Shown one piece after another: positions 12,791 to 24,172 of a DNA stretch of 64,000 bases. Source of the DNA: Plantago major. Its lineage: Eukaryota; Streptophyta; Magnoliopsida; Lamiales; Plantaginaceae. Below the pieces are notes generated by a model. The model was not told where the DNA came from. It searched no databases and was given only the letters and a program-made list of their open reading frames with translations. Within the stretch, counting starts at the first letter, position 1. Each line of letters starts with the position of its first letter. The stretch covers positions 50,867,401-50,931,400 of the forward strand of contig CM048844.1 in the NCBI GenBank assembly GCA_026545765.1. The letters run 5' to 3'. The position numbers and the translations under genes are program-made.

Positions 12791-13186
12791 CAGGGTATCT
12801 GAGTGTAGGTATCTGTGGGCACTCTTCCTCATTCAGAAACCTTGTGTTCTCAGATATCTTTTGTGAAACCTATTTATTGAAAAACACTTATTTCTTCAAG
12901 ATATCTGGACATAGGTATCTGATGACCTTCGTCTTTATCAATCTTGTGCAGTCTTTAAATCTTCAAATTTGTTGAACTCTCCTGTCGGATGCCTTTCTTC
13001 TTGGTCTTCTTCGAAGAAAAAAATTACATTCAGAGACCTAATATCCTATACAAGATTTTCTAGACTAACATACTTAGTGATTTTCCTCTTTTACAGTGTT
13101 CAAGTGAACCAAGAGTTCTAACCACCTTTCTGAGCTAAGATAAGTCATTAGGTTGCTGATCAAAATCTAAACAGATATTCCTAACA
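12791..13186 (-). repeat. Truncated Sirevirus LTR (5' third)
   Basis: Reverse complement of the first about 400 bp of the LTR at 46437, from TGTTAGGAATATCTG (13186) to the CAGATATCTAC region (about 12795). It is cut off where it meets the gag-protease element. It is more diverged than the two LTRs of the full element and has no partner nearby. Confidence 0.88.
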
Positions 13187-15240
13187 ACCTGCCCCCCGAT
13201 GAGTGCATGAAGGAACCATTCATGTTCTTGACTGTGTTGGTGCCCGGGCCAGAAGATCCAGCACTGAAGCTGGATGTCTTCTTGAAGCCCCTAATCAAGG
13301 AGCTGATTGGGTTGTGGGAAAATGGTATCTCTGCATATGATGTGTCAACCAAGAAGAACTTACCTTGAGAGCAGCACTACTGTGGACCGTGAGTGATTTT
13401 CTTGCGTACTACATGCTATCTGGAAGGAAAACCGTCGGGAGATTTGCTTGTCCACATTGTTTGGAGGACACTGATTCATATAGACTGAAGGATAGCAGAA
13501 AGAAATCTTGGTTTGGCTGTCATCGTAGGTTTCTACCAAATAACCATCCGTTCAGGAAGAACATGGATCAATTCATGAAAAACAAAGTAGAAAAAAAGGC
13601 CCCCACGAGACAACTTACTGGTGCACAAATACTTGCGGAGATTGATAAGCTGGGTCTTATGAAAGTGACTGAACTTGGGTGGGAGAAGCATAACAAGAAA
13701 ATTGCCGACTGATGTGGATGGAAGAAGAGAAGCATCTTCTGGGACTTGCCTTATTGGAGCAGTCATCTTATATGTCACATGATGGATTTCATGCATATTG
13801 AGAAGAACGTGTTCGAGAACTACTTCAACACAATTTGCAACATTCCTGGAAAAACAAAGGATACCGTTAAATCTAGGCAGGAGTTGGATACATGGTGTAA
13901 AAGGCTTAAGTTGACAAAGATGAATGATAAAGGTAAGTGGCCCAAGGGATGTTACACAATTGACAATGAATCTAGGACAAAAATGTTTGATTGGGTGACG
14001 GCATTGAAGTTCCCCGACAATTACGCCTCGAAATTGGGGCGGTGTGTGGATTTGAAAAAGACAAAGATGTATGGGATGAAGAGCCACGAATGTCATGTGT
14101 TCATGGAGAGGCTTATCCCAGTTGCATTTTGAGAACTGCTACCTAAATCAGTATGGATTGCTCTCACCGAGCTGAGCTTATTTTTCAAGAATTTATGCAC
14201 AAGGGTGGTTGACGATCAAGTGTTAGCAAATCTTGGAAGCAACATACCATTGATTCTATGCAAGCTCGAGCATATCATTTGATCAAGCTTCTTTGATTCT
14301 ATGGAGCACTTGCCGGTTCACCTCCCACATGAAGCGAGGCTTGTTGGACCAGTTCAGTATCGGTGGATGTATCCTTTCGAGAGGTGTGAAATTGCAATCA
14401 TGTACTTAAAATGTCTGAATTTTCCTATGTTACACTTTCTTACCTAAATATGTATTACATGTACTTAGGGAAATTGATGAAATATAGAACAAAGGTAGGC
14501 CTGGGATCGATTGCCAATGCATACGTGCGAGAGGAAACTGCAACCTTCTGCTCCAATTACTTTGAGGACCACGTCCCGACAAAGGCATCTAGTCCGTCTC
14601 GAAATGCAGACACATTTGAAGTTCAAGGGGATGATGACGTTGCCATTTCAATTTTAGGGTCTCAAGGAGACCTATGGGACAAGAAAAGAAAGAATGGCTG
14701 ACGGAGCTGAAGGCAGCTCACTATTATGTCCTCGCGAATTGTGCTGATGTTGACGGATTTATGGTGATATTTACTGGGGGTGAGTACCTTTCTGATTATA
14801 ACAGCTAAATTTGAACATTTAACTAAAATCCTAGTATTTAATCATATCATCCTGTCCATAGTGTTTTTAAAGAGCGTTGTCTGGAGAAGAATTCAATAAT
14901 GGCAGAAGACATGATTGAAACTCTTCTTGAAGAGAAGTTGGATCAGAATTTCCAGATTGGTTCAAGGAGTATGTCCGAGATCCTGTCAACAAGTCCTTAG
15001 TAGCTCTAGCAGATGGACCATTTAGAAAGGTCTCCACATTCTCATCTTACATAGTAAATGGCCTTAGGTTCCACACAAATGACTCTAACACGGCCATGGC
15101 TACAAGCAATTGTGGGGTGTGTGTCAGGGGGGGCAAGATCAAGAAGCAGCTGATTTGTATGATTTCTACGGGAAGCTTAAACGAATTGTGCGCCTTGAAT
15201 ATCCCGGTGTGCCCTTGAAAGGAACCTTTCTGTTTGATCT
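13187..15240 (+). pseudogene. TNP2-type CACTA transposase, degenerate (CACTA-3)
   Basis: Same family as the transposase at 1960-5122, opposite strand. In order: ECMKEPFMFLTVLVPGPEDP (about 13200), LKPLIKELIGLWENGISAYD, FACPHCLEDTDSYRLKD (13445), GCHRRFLPNNHPFRKNMDQF, LGLMKVTELGWEKHNKKIAD followed by a stop, FMHIEKNVFENYFNTICN (13790), GMKSHECHVFMERLIPVAF with a stop, LPVHLPHEARLVGPVQYRWM (14310), an intron-like break with GT at about 14386, and a DUF4216 block (VNGLRFHTNDSNTAMATS, 15055). It ends in FLFDL where an LTR element is inserted at 15241. The TNP2 N-terminus is missing. Confidence 0.88.
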
Positions 15241-18200
15241 TGTGTATCGACCCAAAAATTCAAGTAATCAAAGTAAACTTCTTTATTTGAAAATTCTAGA
15301 AAAGACGCAAAAAGTTTTACACAAGTCTGAACGAAGTCACCAGCGAATGAGAACTATCAAGAAACCGAAGAGTTTAAAAGAACAACAACTTGCGAAAGAT
15401 ACTAATTTCAAATACAACGGCTAAAAGTTACAAAACCCCGTTTATAACCCACTTTCACTCAAGTTGCTGAACGTCTACCCGACTCGGTCCTCCACTAGAC
15501 TCCGAAATCTACAAGAAGGTAACAAATCAAGTGTGAAATAAAACTCGGTGAGGTTCTGTTGTAAGTGAATAACAAATAATGTAATAACGAAGTATGATTT
15601 TCAAAAACAAACGAATCATAATATAAAAATAATCGAAGAAAAACATATAACGAAGCGAATAAATTATCGTTGCTGCAGTAAACCTTATAACCCCAATCCA
15701 AGCCCTTATCACTCCAGACACGGTGCTACCACTGTCAAACAAAGACGAAGACCCTGCCATGGTACAGGGGTGGAACACTACTACTCCCAAAGACCTCGGC
15801 GACTTCTGCCTCGCGTCTAGGGATAGTAAGCAGAGGTACTTCATGAACAACTCGACAGACACAACTGCCCAAGTATGTCCACTCAGAAATCCCCACCACA
15901 ATTGCGCACATATCGGTCGAAGCGAATCAATCAATCAAATCAAACGAAGATTATAATAAATCATATACATATATAACTTTTTAGAGCGGAAACATGAGAA
16001 AATGGTTTGATGCAGTTTTCAGAATTTTGATTTCAAGAATGTCGCAATGTTTGAGATGCAATACTATATATATATTATATTAAAAAGCTGCTTATAGTTT
16101 CGCAAACTATACATATACTTTTTGGGTAGAACACTCACCTTAGATGACCTCGTAAACTAAGCAACCCGCAAAACCTGATAAGAGGTAATGCTACTTAAAA
16201 TTTACGCAAAAACAATTAACGATACCCATAAACCCCCACAGACAAGCATAAGCGAGTAGAATCAATTAGACATATAATTACACATAATTTAGCAACTTCA
16301 TCGATAACAATTATGAGAACAAAAATAAACAAATTAATGAGAAAACCTAGAATCGAACCAAATAACTCCATAAATCATTAATCAAGCCAACAATTAATTG
16401 CTAACACCAGCACATTCGAGAAGAAACCACAGAACAACATATCAATAACAACTCAAACTTAAAACTATCTAGGTCACTTGCTCGATTAATAACAAAGATC
16501 CAGGAAAAGAAAACAAGGCAACATAGAGAGAAATGAAACACGCAGCCAAACACCAAGCTAACAAATAAAATGTTCATCCAACAGGTAACTTAAAACCAAT
16601 CAATACAAACTAACACCATTCGATTCAACAAACAAGCATCAAGAATAACACAACATGCTAAAGAGGATCAATCAAGTGCTACAAACGGACACAATATTAA
16701 TTCAATCGACAAAATGCATCTACGTGCAATTTGGATTGATCTACAATGTAATCAATTAAACGGAGAACTAACAACAAGACACAAAGATGGCAACAAAGGG
16801 TCAATATACAACCTACCAAAGATCGACTCAATATACAAGCCCTCAAGTGAATCAACCTATTAACAAAGATACTGACGGTCACAACAAACCCAAAGATGAA
16901 ATAGTGTAAATACCGCCGAGAAAACACACAATGACAGGACGAAGAAAACGACTAAGGTAAAGACTCTCCACAAACACATAACCCGATCGAAACTTACAAC
17001 ACTAACACAATTCGCACTCAAAGAACCAACAGTAATGAATTGATTTTACACGCCAAATCACTAGATCAAATCACTGCAGATCAAGACAAAGAAAAGAAGG
17101 GACAACGAACCCATACTAAAACACACAAGGTTAAACTCAAACACGTCGGGTAATCGAACAATGAGTTAAAAGCACAAACTAAACAGTAACCACAAGCTAA
17201 CAAGTACAGGAAACATAATCAACACAAAGAACTACAAACCTAATAAGACAGAAACGAAGAAATAGATCCAAACTCGATACAAAGAAAGGATGAGTCAGGG
17301 CTTTAGCAGAAAACAGAACACGAAACCACAACAGGTAAGTCGAAAACCCAAAGAAAATAGCACGCAAATCGCAACTAGTATTCTAACTCGCATACGATCG
17401 AATTCAGATAAAAGCATCAAGTGGTGATCAACCAATTAAGCCATCACAAGAAGGAGGAATCAATTCGAGTAAAACACACAACAAACACGAGCACATCATT
17501 CGATTCAAACACAAATTAAACATAACAATCACAAACCAATGATCAAACGATGCAGCAAGACAGAATCGGAGAAGAACAGAGGCTACCAATCTAGTACAAC
17601 TCCAAAGAAAACCCAATCAACCACAAAGAACTAGTACAATCCGATTGCAAAGTAACGAAGGCCGGAAACAACAAGTAAACCGATCGCAATGACTCAAATC
17701 GATCGAAATGGGAAGAACAATCGACAAACTCAAAAGCAAAATGAATGAAAAGTGAAAAGAAGAGCATACCAACGATCAGGAAAAGTAACAGAAAAAGCAA
17801 CTCGGATGGACAAGAAACAACACGGACCCATCCCAGACTCAATCAGAAGGAAGAAAATCACTTATAAGGCGAATCGAAAGCGACCAAAATCATGAACGAA
17901 TGGATGGATCAAAGCTCTCTAAACTTGTAATTGGTGCTACGAAGAAGTCGAGAGTCTCTCATGAGAAGGGTAAATAACTAATCAATTGTCGAAAGAGGAG
18001 GGATTTTATGAGACTTACCGATCGGGCAAAATTCGAATTGGCAACGGACGGAGAAGGGGCGGAGCTTAAAGGCGAGTGAATCTCTTTCGGTTGAGATCGA
18101 TTTCGTGATTGCTGGTGGTAGAGACGGACGTAAACACATGAGTCGATTTGGTATAAGTCGAAAGAAAGAAGGAATGAAGAAGGGTTTGAGGAGTAGGAGG

Positions 18201-18410
18201 AGACGAAGACGAGTTGGATCGAAGGAGGAGAAGACGCAGTCCGTTGTAATATAAGGATAGGGGTATAATTGGAAAGTATTAATTGTCTTTTCCAACCAAA
18301 CTTGGACTCTTAAGAAGGATAATGAATTAGGTATCCGTTAATTAAATTCTATAGATAACTACTACGTACTAAACAAGAAAAAAAAAAGAACGAAAATCCG
18401 GGGTTTTACA
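15241..18410 (-). repeat. LARD 3' LTR, 3.17 kb
   Basis: Complete LTR, minus orientation, TG...CA bounded. The left end reads TGTGTATCGACCC against TGTAACGACCC in the other LTR. Five bases before it, GATCT, would be the target duplication; the partner is lost. It carries paired small frames (for example 15723-15956 plus, 15527-15934 minus) that recur in the other LTR simply because the LTRs are near copies. Confidence 0.85.
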
Positions 18411-18433
18411 CTCTCCCCTCCTTAAAGGAATTT
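18411..18433 (-). other. LARD polypurine tract
   Basis: Minus strand AAGGAGGGGAGAG directly before the LTR start TGTAAAACCCC. Confidence 0.75.
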
Positions 18434-19888
18434 GGTCCCCAAATTCTCACCTTAAGAATCGAAGAGCTCGGGATACTGACTCCGCAAACAACTTAACCAA
18501 CGTAAACGAAGGTTTGAAACTTACCGACAACATACTTGAAGGTTGACTAACAAGTGAACGCACTGAAATAGACGAGTCAAGCCTCCTTTAAATTTCTATG
18601 CAGGAAGCAAAATCAAGAGGGTTTTTCGAGTGAGAAGGAGAAGGAAAGAAGACAATCTTTAATAAGAAGCCAAGAAGCTTATCGAGAAAGGTTTGGTGAG
18701 ATTGAGAATCTGGTTAAGTAATCAAGATCAGGAGAATTACAATGAAGAAGATAAAAGAACTGTGAAAGTTTGCTAAAAGGTCTGAAACTTTTCGTGTTCT
18801 GGAAGTAGTTATGAAGTGAGTTACTAAATACGGCTAGAGAAAGAAGAGAAAAGGTCGATGAAAGGTGAATGTTAACAAGATGGGTTTCATCGAACGAGAA
18901 ATTAAAAACTACCACATAAATCCCGCAAATAAGTGACTAGCAGAAGTAAACACAGACTACTAAGATACATGTGAAGAATGATGTGCATAAATATCAAATT
19001 TACATAACATGATCATTTTTCAAGTAGGTTCACGATTAATAATAAGCATGTTATATACCTGGAAATCATCTGATCATACTTGATGATATCATGGAAGAAA
19101 ACAAAGAATTTGATTTTTCAAACCCAAACGTTCACAACAATTGAGTCAAATTAATAAGCTCAATTAACCTCAAATACCAAAAAGTGCAATTTACTAAAAT
19201 CTAAAACTCTAATAGTAGGACCAACAGGAAGAGAGCAGTATTAAGAGCCACACTCAACAAATTATTTTATTACCAAAACTCATTCAAGTAACATATGCTA
19301 GACATTCAAGAAATAGAGCAACACAAAAGTAACATTAATCAAAGATGTACTGAAATTAAAATCACACAAGTCATGCAAAGACACTGACAAGTTACATTTG
19401 ATCGGCAGGGAGGAAGAAAATTTAGCCACATAAACCACCAGAAATCCATTTTCAGTACATGCAACAATCAGCAACAAAGCTCGAATTAAGTGAAATGCGC
19501 AAGTATCTAAGCATATAATCAAATAGTGATCCTCTATTAACTCTAATTAGTACGAATCATTATGTAGTCGGCCGCCTACAAGTGATTTATACTAACTAAG
19601 GAAATTATTGGGCCACTAAATGATAGCAGATAACATGCAAAAACATACTACACAACGCAAGCAGATAATATTTTGTTCATATGGTATGGAAAAAAATTAG
19701 AATCACATATGTCAAGCAAATCAAACTGAGCACTCATACGTCAATCACTTACATACCTTATTAACAAGACAACGACTCGAGAACCAGTTAACACAAAGAC
19801 ACAACCTATGTTCAGCAACTTAGACACCTCACTCACACAACCCAAGGTCCGAAACTCATATCCCGGTATAGCCCGAGTAAAAACTCAG
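18434..19888 (-). other. LARD internal domain, non-coding
   Basis: AT-rich, with only short frames (78 and 74 aa at most) that match no retroelement protein I know. Replication would depend on proteins from an autonomous relative. Confidence 0.7.
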
Positions 19889-19900
19889 GCTCTGATACCA
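19889..19900 (-). other. LARD primer-binding site
   Basis: Minus strand TGGTATCAGAGC, complementary to the 3' end of plant initiator tRNA-Met, two bases from the LTR end. Confidence 0.9.
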
Positions 19901-19902
19901 AC

Positions 19903-21599
19903 TGTAACGACCCGAAAATTCAAGTAATAAAAGTAAACTTCTTTATTTGAAAATTCTAGAAAAGACGCAAAAAGTTTTACACAAGTCTGAACGAAGTCAC
20001 CAGCGAATGCTAACTATCAAGAAACCGAAGAGTTTAAAAGAACAACAACTTGCGAAAGATACTAATTTCAAATACAGCGGCTAAAAGTTACAAAACCCCG
20101 TTTATAACCCACTTTCACTCAAGTTGTTGAACGTCTACCAGACTCGGTCCTCCACTAGACTCCGAAATCTACAAGAAGATAACAAATCAAGTGTGAGATA
20201 AAACTCAGTGAGGTTCTGTGCTAAGTGAATAACGAATTATGTAATAACGAAGTATGATTTTCAAAAACAAACGAATCATAATATAAAAATAATCGAAGAA
20301 AAACATATAACGCGTTTAATAAATTATCGCGTCAGCCAACCTTATAACCTTAATCCAAGCCCTTATCACTCCAGACAGGGTGCTACCACTGTCAAACGAA
20401 GACGAAGACCCTGCCATGGTACAGGGGTGGAACACTACTACTCCCAAAGATCTCGGCGACTTCTGCCTCGCGTCTAGGGATAGTAAGCAGAGGTACTTCA
20501 TGAACAACTCGACAGACACAACTGCCCAAGTATGTCCACTCAGAAACCCCCACCACAATTGCGCACATATCGGTCGAAGCGAATCAATCAATGAAATCAA
20601 ACGAAGATCATAATAAATCATATACATATATATCTTTTTAGAGCGGAAACATGAGAAAATGGTTTGATGCAGTTTTCAGAATTTTGATTTCATGAATTTC
20701 GCAATGTTTGAGATGCAATACTATATATATATTATATTAAAATAGCTTCTTATAGTTTCGTAAACTATACATATACTTTTTGGGTAGAACACTCACCTTA
20801 GATGACCTCGTAAACTAACCAACCCGCAAAACCTGATAAGAGGTAATGCTACTTAAAATTTACGCAAAAACAATTAACGATACCCTTAAACCCCCACAGA
20901 CAAGCATAAGCGAGTAGAATCAATTAGACATATAATTACACATAATTTAGCAACTTCATCGAAAACAATTATGAGAACAAAAATAAACAAATTAATGAGA
21001 AAACCTAGAATCGAACCAAATAACTCCATAAATCATTAATCAAGCCAACAATTAATTGCAAACACCAGCACATTCGAGAAGAAACCATAGAACAGCATAT
21101 CAATAACAACTCAAACTTAAAACTATCTAGGTCACTTGCTCGATTAATACCAAAGATTCAGGAAAAGAAAACAAGGCAACATAGAGAGAAATGAAACACC
21201 CAGCCAGATACCAAGCTAACAAATAAAATGTGCATCCAGCAGGTAACTTAAAACCAATCAATACAAACTAACACCATTTGATTCAACAAACAAGCATCAA
21301 GAATACCACAACCTGCTAAAGAGGATCAATCAAGTGCTACAAACGGACACAATAGTAATTCAATCGACAAAATGCATCTACGTACTTGCAGCTGGATTGA
21401 TCTACACAAGAGAATCAATTAAACGGAGAACTAACAACAGTACACAAAGATGGTGTCAATATACAACCTACCACAGATCGACTCAATATACAAGCCCTCA
21501 AGTGAATCAACCTTTTAACAGCATACAGTACGGTCACAACAAACCCAGTACAGAAATAGCAGGTAAATACCGCCTTTCGAGAAAACACACAGCAGTAGG
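19903..21599 (-). repeat. LARD 5' LTR, interrupted by CACTA-2
   Basis: Near copy of 15241-16935. The match stops at 21599, where the CACTA terminus begins. The missing 1.4 kb of LTR (counterpart of 16936-18410) does not reappear in the window. Confidence 0.85.
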
Positions 21600-21616
21600 C
21601 ACTACAAGAAAATCAG
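21600..21616 (+). repeat. CACTA terminal inverted repeat (CACTA-2 end)
   Basis: CACTACAAGAAAATCAG, identical to the CACTA-1 end in reverse complement. Confidence 0.93.
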
Positions 21617-21970
21617 TAAAAAACGACGTTATGGGGCGACGGATAAAATCCGTCGCCCCATAACGACGGATCGCTAATTGGGGCGACCGATTCTATCCGT
21701 CGCCCCGTTTGGCGACGGATAATAGTTATCCGTCGCTTATTAGCGACGGATAACTTATTCGTCGCTAAATTGGGCGACGGATAATAATTATCCGTCGCCC
21801 AAGTTTGACCTTTAAAAAAAAAATGAAATTATTAACGACGGATAATTTTATCCGTCGTTAATATTTTTAATTTAAAAAAAAAACAAAAGGGACGACGTAT
21901 AGAATATTTGTCGCTATTGTCCGTCGCCCTAAATAGCGACGGATCGGCCCTTTTGGTCCGACGGATACGT
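21617..21970. repeat. CACTA-2 subterminal repeats
   Basis: Repeated GCGACGGATAA/TTATCCGTCGC palindromes, order and spacing close to 6700-7041, with extra ACGACGGATA variants at 21834-21860. Confidence 0.9.
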
Positions 21971-22624
21971 GTCCGTCGGCCCAGAGGGGTTTTATACCGG
22001 ACTACGAGCAGAATCGAGCAGAATCATCATCTTCTTCATTCTCTTGTTCTCCTCTCTTCGATTTCCGGTGAATTATTCGTTATTCCGGCCAATCTTGGTG
22101 CCTAATCGAAGCTCGTGTGACAAGGAGTTTGGTTCTTCGATCAATTTCATATTTCTACCAATTAATCAAGGTATTTTGGCCAAAACCCTAGTTTTTAAAA
22201 ATTTGGAGATTTTGTTTATTTTGATTAATTTGAGCAATTATATGTATATATGATAAGTATGTAGTAGTTAGTTTAGTTAATTTGATCAATTATATGTAAT
22301 TTGTTCAATTTAATATATATATATATGTGTGTAATTTGATAGTTAGTTTAGTTAATGATATGTATATATGTTAGGTATGTAGTATGATATGAATGTATGT
22401 AGTATGATATGAATGTATGTAGTATGTTAAGTTTGGTATGTATTAATGTATGTAGTTAGTTTGATTTGTGTGTTAAGTATATATAGTTAGTTTAGTTAAT
22501 TTGATATGTTTGTTAAGTATAGAAGTATGTAGTTTTGATTTGATAAATTTGTATGTTAAGTATAGAAGTATGTAGTTTTGATTTGATAAATTTGTATGTT
22601 AAGTATAGAAGTATGTAGTTTTGA

Positions 22625-23365
22625 TTAGAAAATCCTCAGATGACAGAGGATACAATAGAGGAACTACTTGACTCTAAAATTCCTACAGAATTTCCAGATT
22701 GGTTCCGAGAGTATGTCCGGAATCCAATTAACAATGTCACATGCATATACTTAAAGGCTCTCGCAGAAGGGCCATTCAAAAAGGTCTACACATTCCCAGG
22801 TTATATAGTCAATGGCCTTAGGTTCCACACGACTGAATGTAACACGGCCATGGCGATAAGCAACTCCGGGGTGTGTGTTAAGGGTGCAGAAGATTATGGA
22901 GAGGCTACTTTGTTTGATTTCCACGGCAAGTTAAAACGAATTGTGAGGATTGAATATTCTGCCTTGCCATTGAAACGAACCTTCTTGTTTGATGTTGAGT
23001 GGTACGATCCTAATCCAGGAGGTACGAGGAAGAACGAGCAGTATGAAATGGTTGATGTGAACCAAAAGAAGAGGTACCGAACCAAGTATGAACCATTTAT
23101 TCTGGTGACTCAAGCAGGACAAGTGGTGTTTCTTGAATATCCAAGCAGGAAACGCGATTAGGGGGAATGGTTAGCTGCGGTACCTATTCGTGCTCGCTCT
23201 AAAGTGGAGTACATTGAGAAAGACGACTCAATTACCAACTCGTACCAACAAGAGGATGTCGATAAACAAGCAGAAGATCCCATAGAAGCAGATGATGAGT
23301 TGTTTGATCTGCACGAGGACCAATATGTAGGATTGCATAAAAAGCAAATCACGAAAGAGTTTTAG
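22625..23365 (+). pseudogene. TNP2 transposase C-terminal fragment
   Basis: Begins inside the gene at MTEDTIEELLDSKIP and carries the DUF4216 block (VNGLRFHTTECNTAMAISNS, RTFLFDVEWYDPNPG, RYRTKYEPFILVTQ). One stop (TAG, 23159) occurs where CACTA-1 has an AAG codon. The frame then continues (VEYIEKDDSITNSYQQEDV, DDELFDLHEDQY) to a terminal stop at 23363-23365. This copy shows the natural 3' end of the gene better than CACTA-1, which is frameshifted there. It has no start or catalytic part and would be inactive. Confidence 0.85.
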
Positions 23366-23439
23366 CATGCTTCCGCTGATTTTGAAAGATATATATATAT
23401 ATTTTTTATATACATGATTGTTATTTTGTTTTGATTGAC

Positions 23440-24172
23440 GGTTCAAGAAAGATACGTACGTTTGGTTTAGGTTAATTGGCTTGTAGTTTGGTCAGTTGTG
23501 TCTGGCGAGCTACTTGTCGGTTTCCTTTGCCCATTCCCTTTAAATCGAGTGATAGAAGCCTTCACTGATTTAGTTGGGTCGTAGAATTCCACCCCTGTAC
23601 CATGGCAGGGTCCTGACTGGATAGTTTGATCGACTATCAGGGAGACATAAGGCCTGTTTTACTGTGGGGTTATAAGGAGCGGCATGAAATAATGTTTTTC
23701 CGAAAAGTACATGTTATTGAAAGTATTTTCTATTTTATGTTCTTCAATGTTTATTGTTATGATTTTAATGAAAGTTTCACACGAAAATCTTCGAACACTC
23801 ATTGAGGTTTTTCTCACACTTATTTCTATTCCCTTCCTTGTAGGTGAGATGGCACGAAGAATGAACGACCGATAAACTCAGCGAACTAAGAGAGTGGTTG
23901 GGATTTGGGATTTTTGTCAATGAAAATAATGTATTTTTGTCTTTTTCAAAAATTCATGCCGTTTCCTATTATATTGTTTATCTTTTAAAGACAAGAATGT
24001 TGAAAATCTTGTGGTTTTGTTTGCTGAATAAAATATATTTTTATTCTAGCAACTTCAAACGAAAGTTTGTCTGTAACTTCCCATGTTTCATTAATCGTTT
24101 CGGCTCTGCTTTCACCCGACGTCCCGACTGAAATTTACTCCTTTTAAAAAAGCTAAAAGTCGGGGCGCTACA
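23440..24172 (+). repeat. 3' end of a LARD-related LTR, plus orientation
   Basis: Shares CCACCCCTGTACCATGGCAG, GGGGTTATAAGG and the CATTGAGGTTTTTCTCACAC region with the reverse complement of the LARD LTR end, and ends in CGGGGCGCTACA like that LTR's GGGTCGTTACA. It is a diverged relative in opposite orientation and lacks its own 5' part. No PBS follows, so it is a solo or 3' LTR remnant. Confidence 0.65.

Larger units (their letters stand above)
15241..21599 (-). mobile_element. Non-autonomous LTR retrotransposon, LARD type
   Basis: Two long direct repeats (15241-18410 and 19903-21599, the second cut short by CACTA-2) flank a 1.49-kb interior. Orientation is minus: the LTR starts TGTAAAACCCCGG and ends GGGTCGTTACA, a PBS complementary to initiator tRNA-Met lies at 19889-19900, and a purine-rich PPT lies at 18411-18433. 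No gag or pol is encoded. Long LTRs with a short non-coding core fit a large retrotransposon derivative. In a roughly 250-base comparison near the LTR ends I count about six mismatches. It is inserted in the CACTA-3 pseudogene. Confidence 0.85.
21600..23365 (+). mobile_element. CACTA-2: internally deleted CACTA element, right end missing
   Basis: Starts with CACTACAAGAAAATCAG (21600-21616), then about 350 bases of GCGACGGATA subterminal repeats, a leader homologous to CACTA-1 (22010-22260), AT-rich repeats, and then directly the 3' part of TNP2 (22625-23365). Most of the transposase gene is deleted relative to CACTA-1. I find no matching CTTGTAGTG terminus downstream. Confidence 0.82.

Noticed and set aside
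13167-13352. Minus-strand frame
   Set aside because: Antisense of the CACTA-3 transposase, same shadow as the plus-strand frame at 3725-4045.
14386-14470. Exact intron in the CACTA-3 transposase
   Set aside because: A GT follows PFER and AG occurs before GGAAATTG, but this would drop two conserved residues present in CACTA-1, so the break could be an insertion.
15527-15956. Overlapping frames on both strands (77 and 135 aa) that recur at 20316-20627
   Set aside because: They are conserved because the two LTRs are near copies of each other; no family resemblance and no start context.
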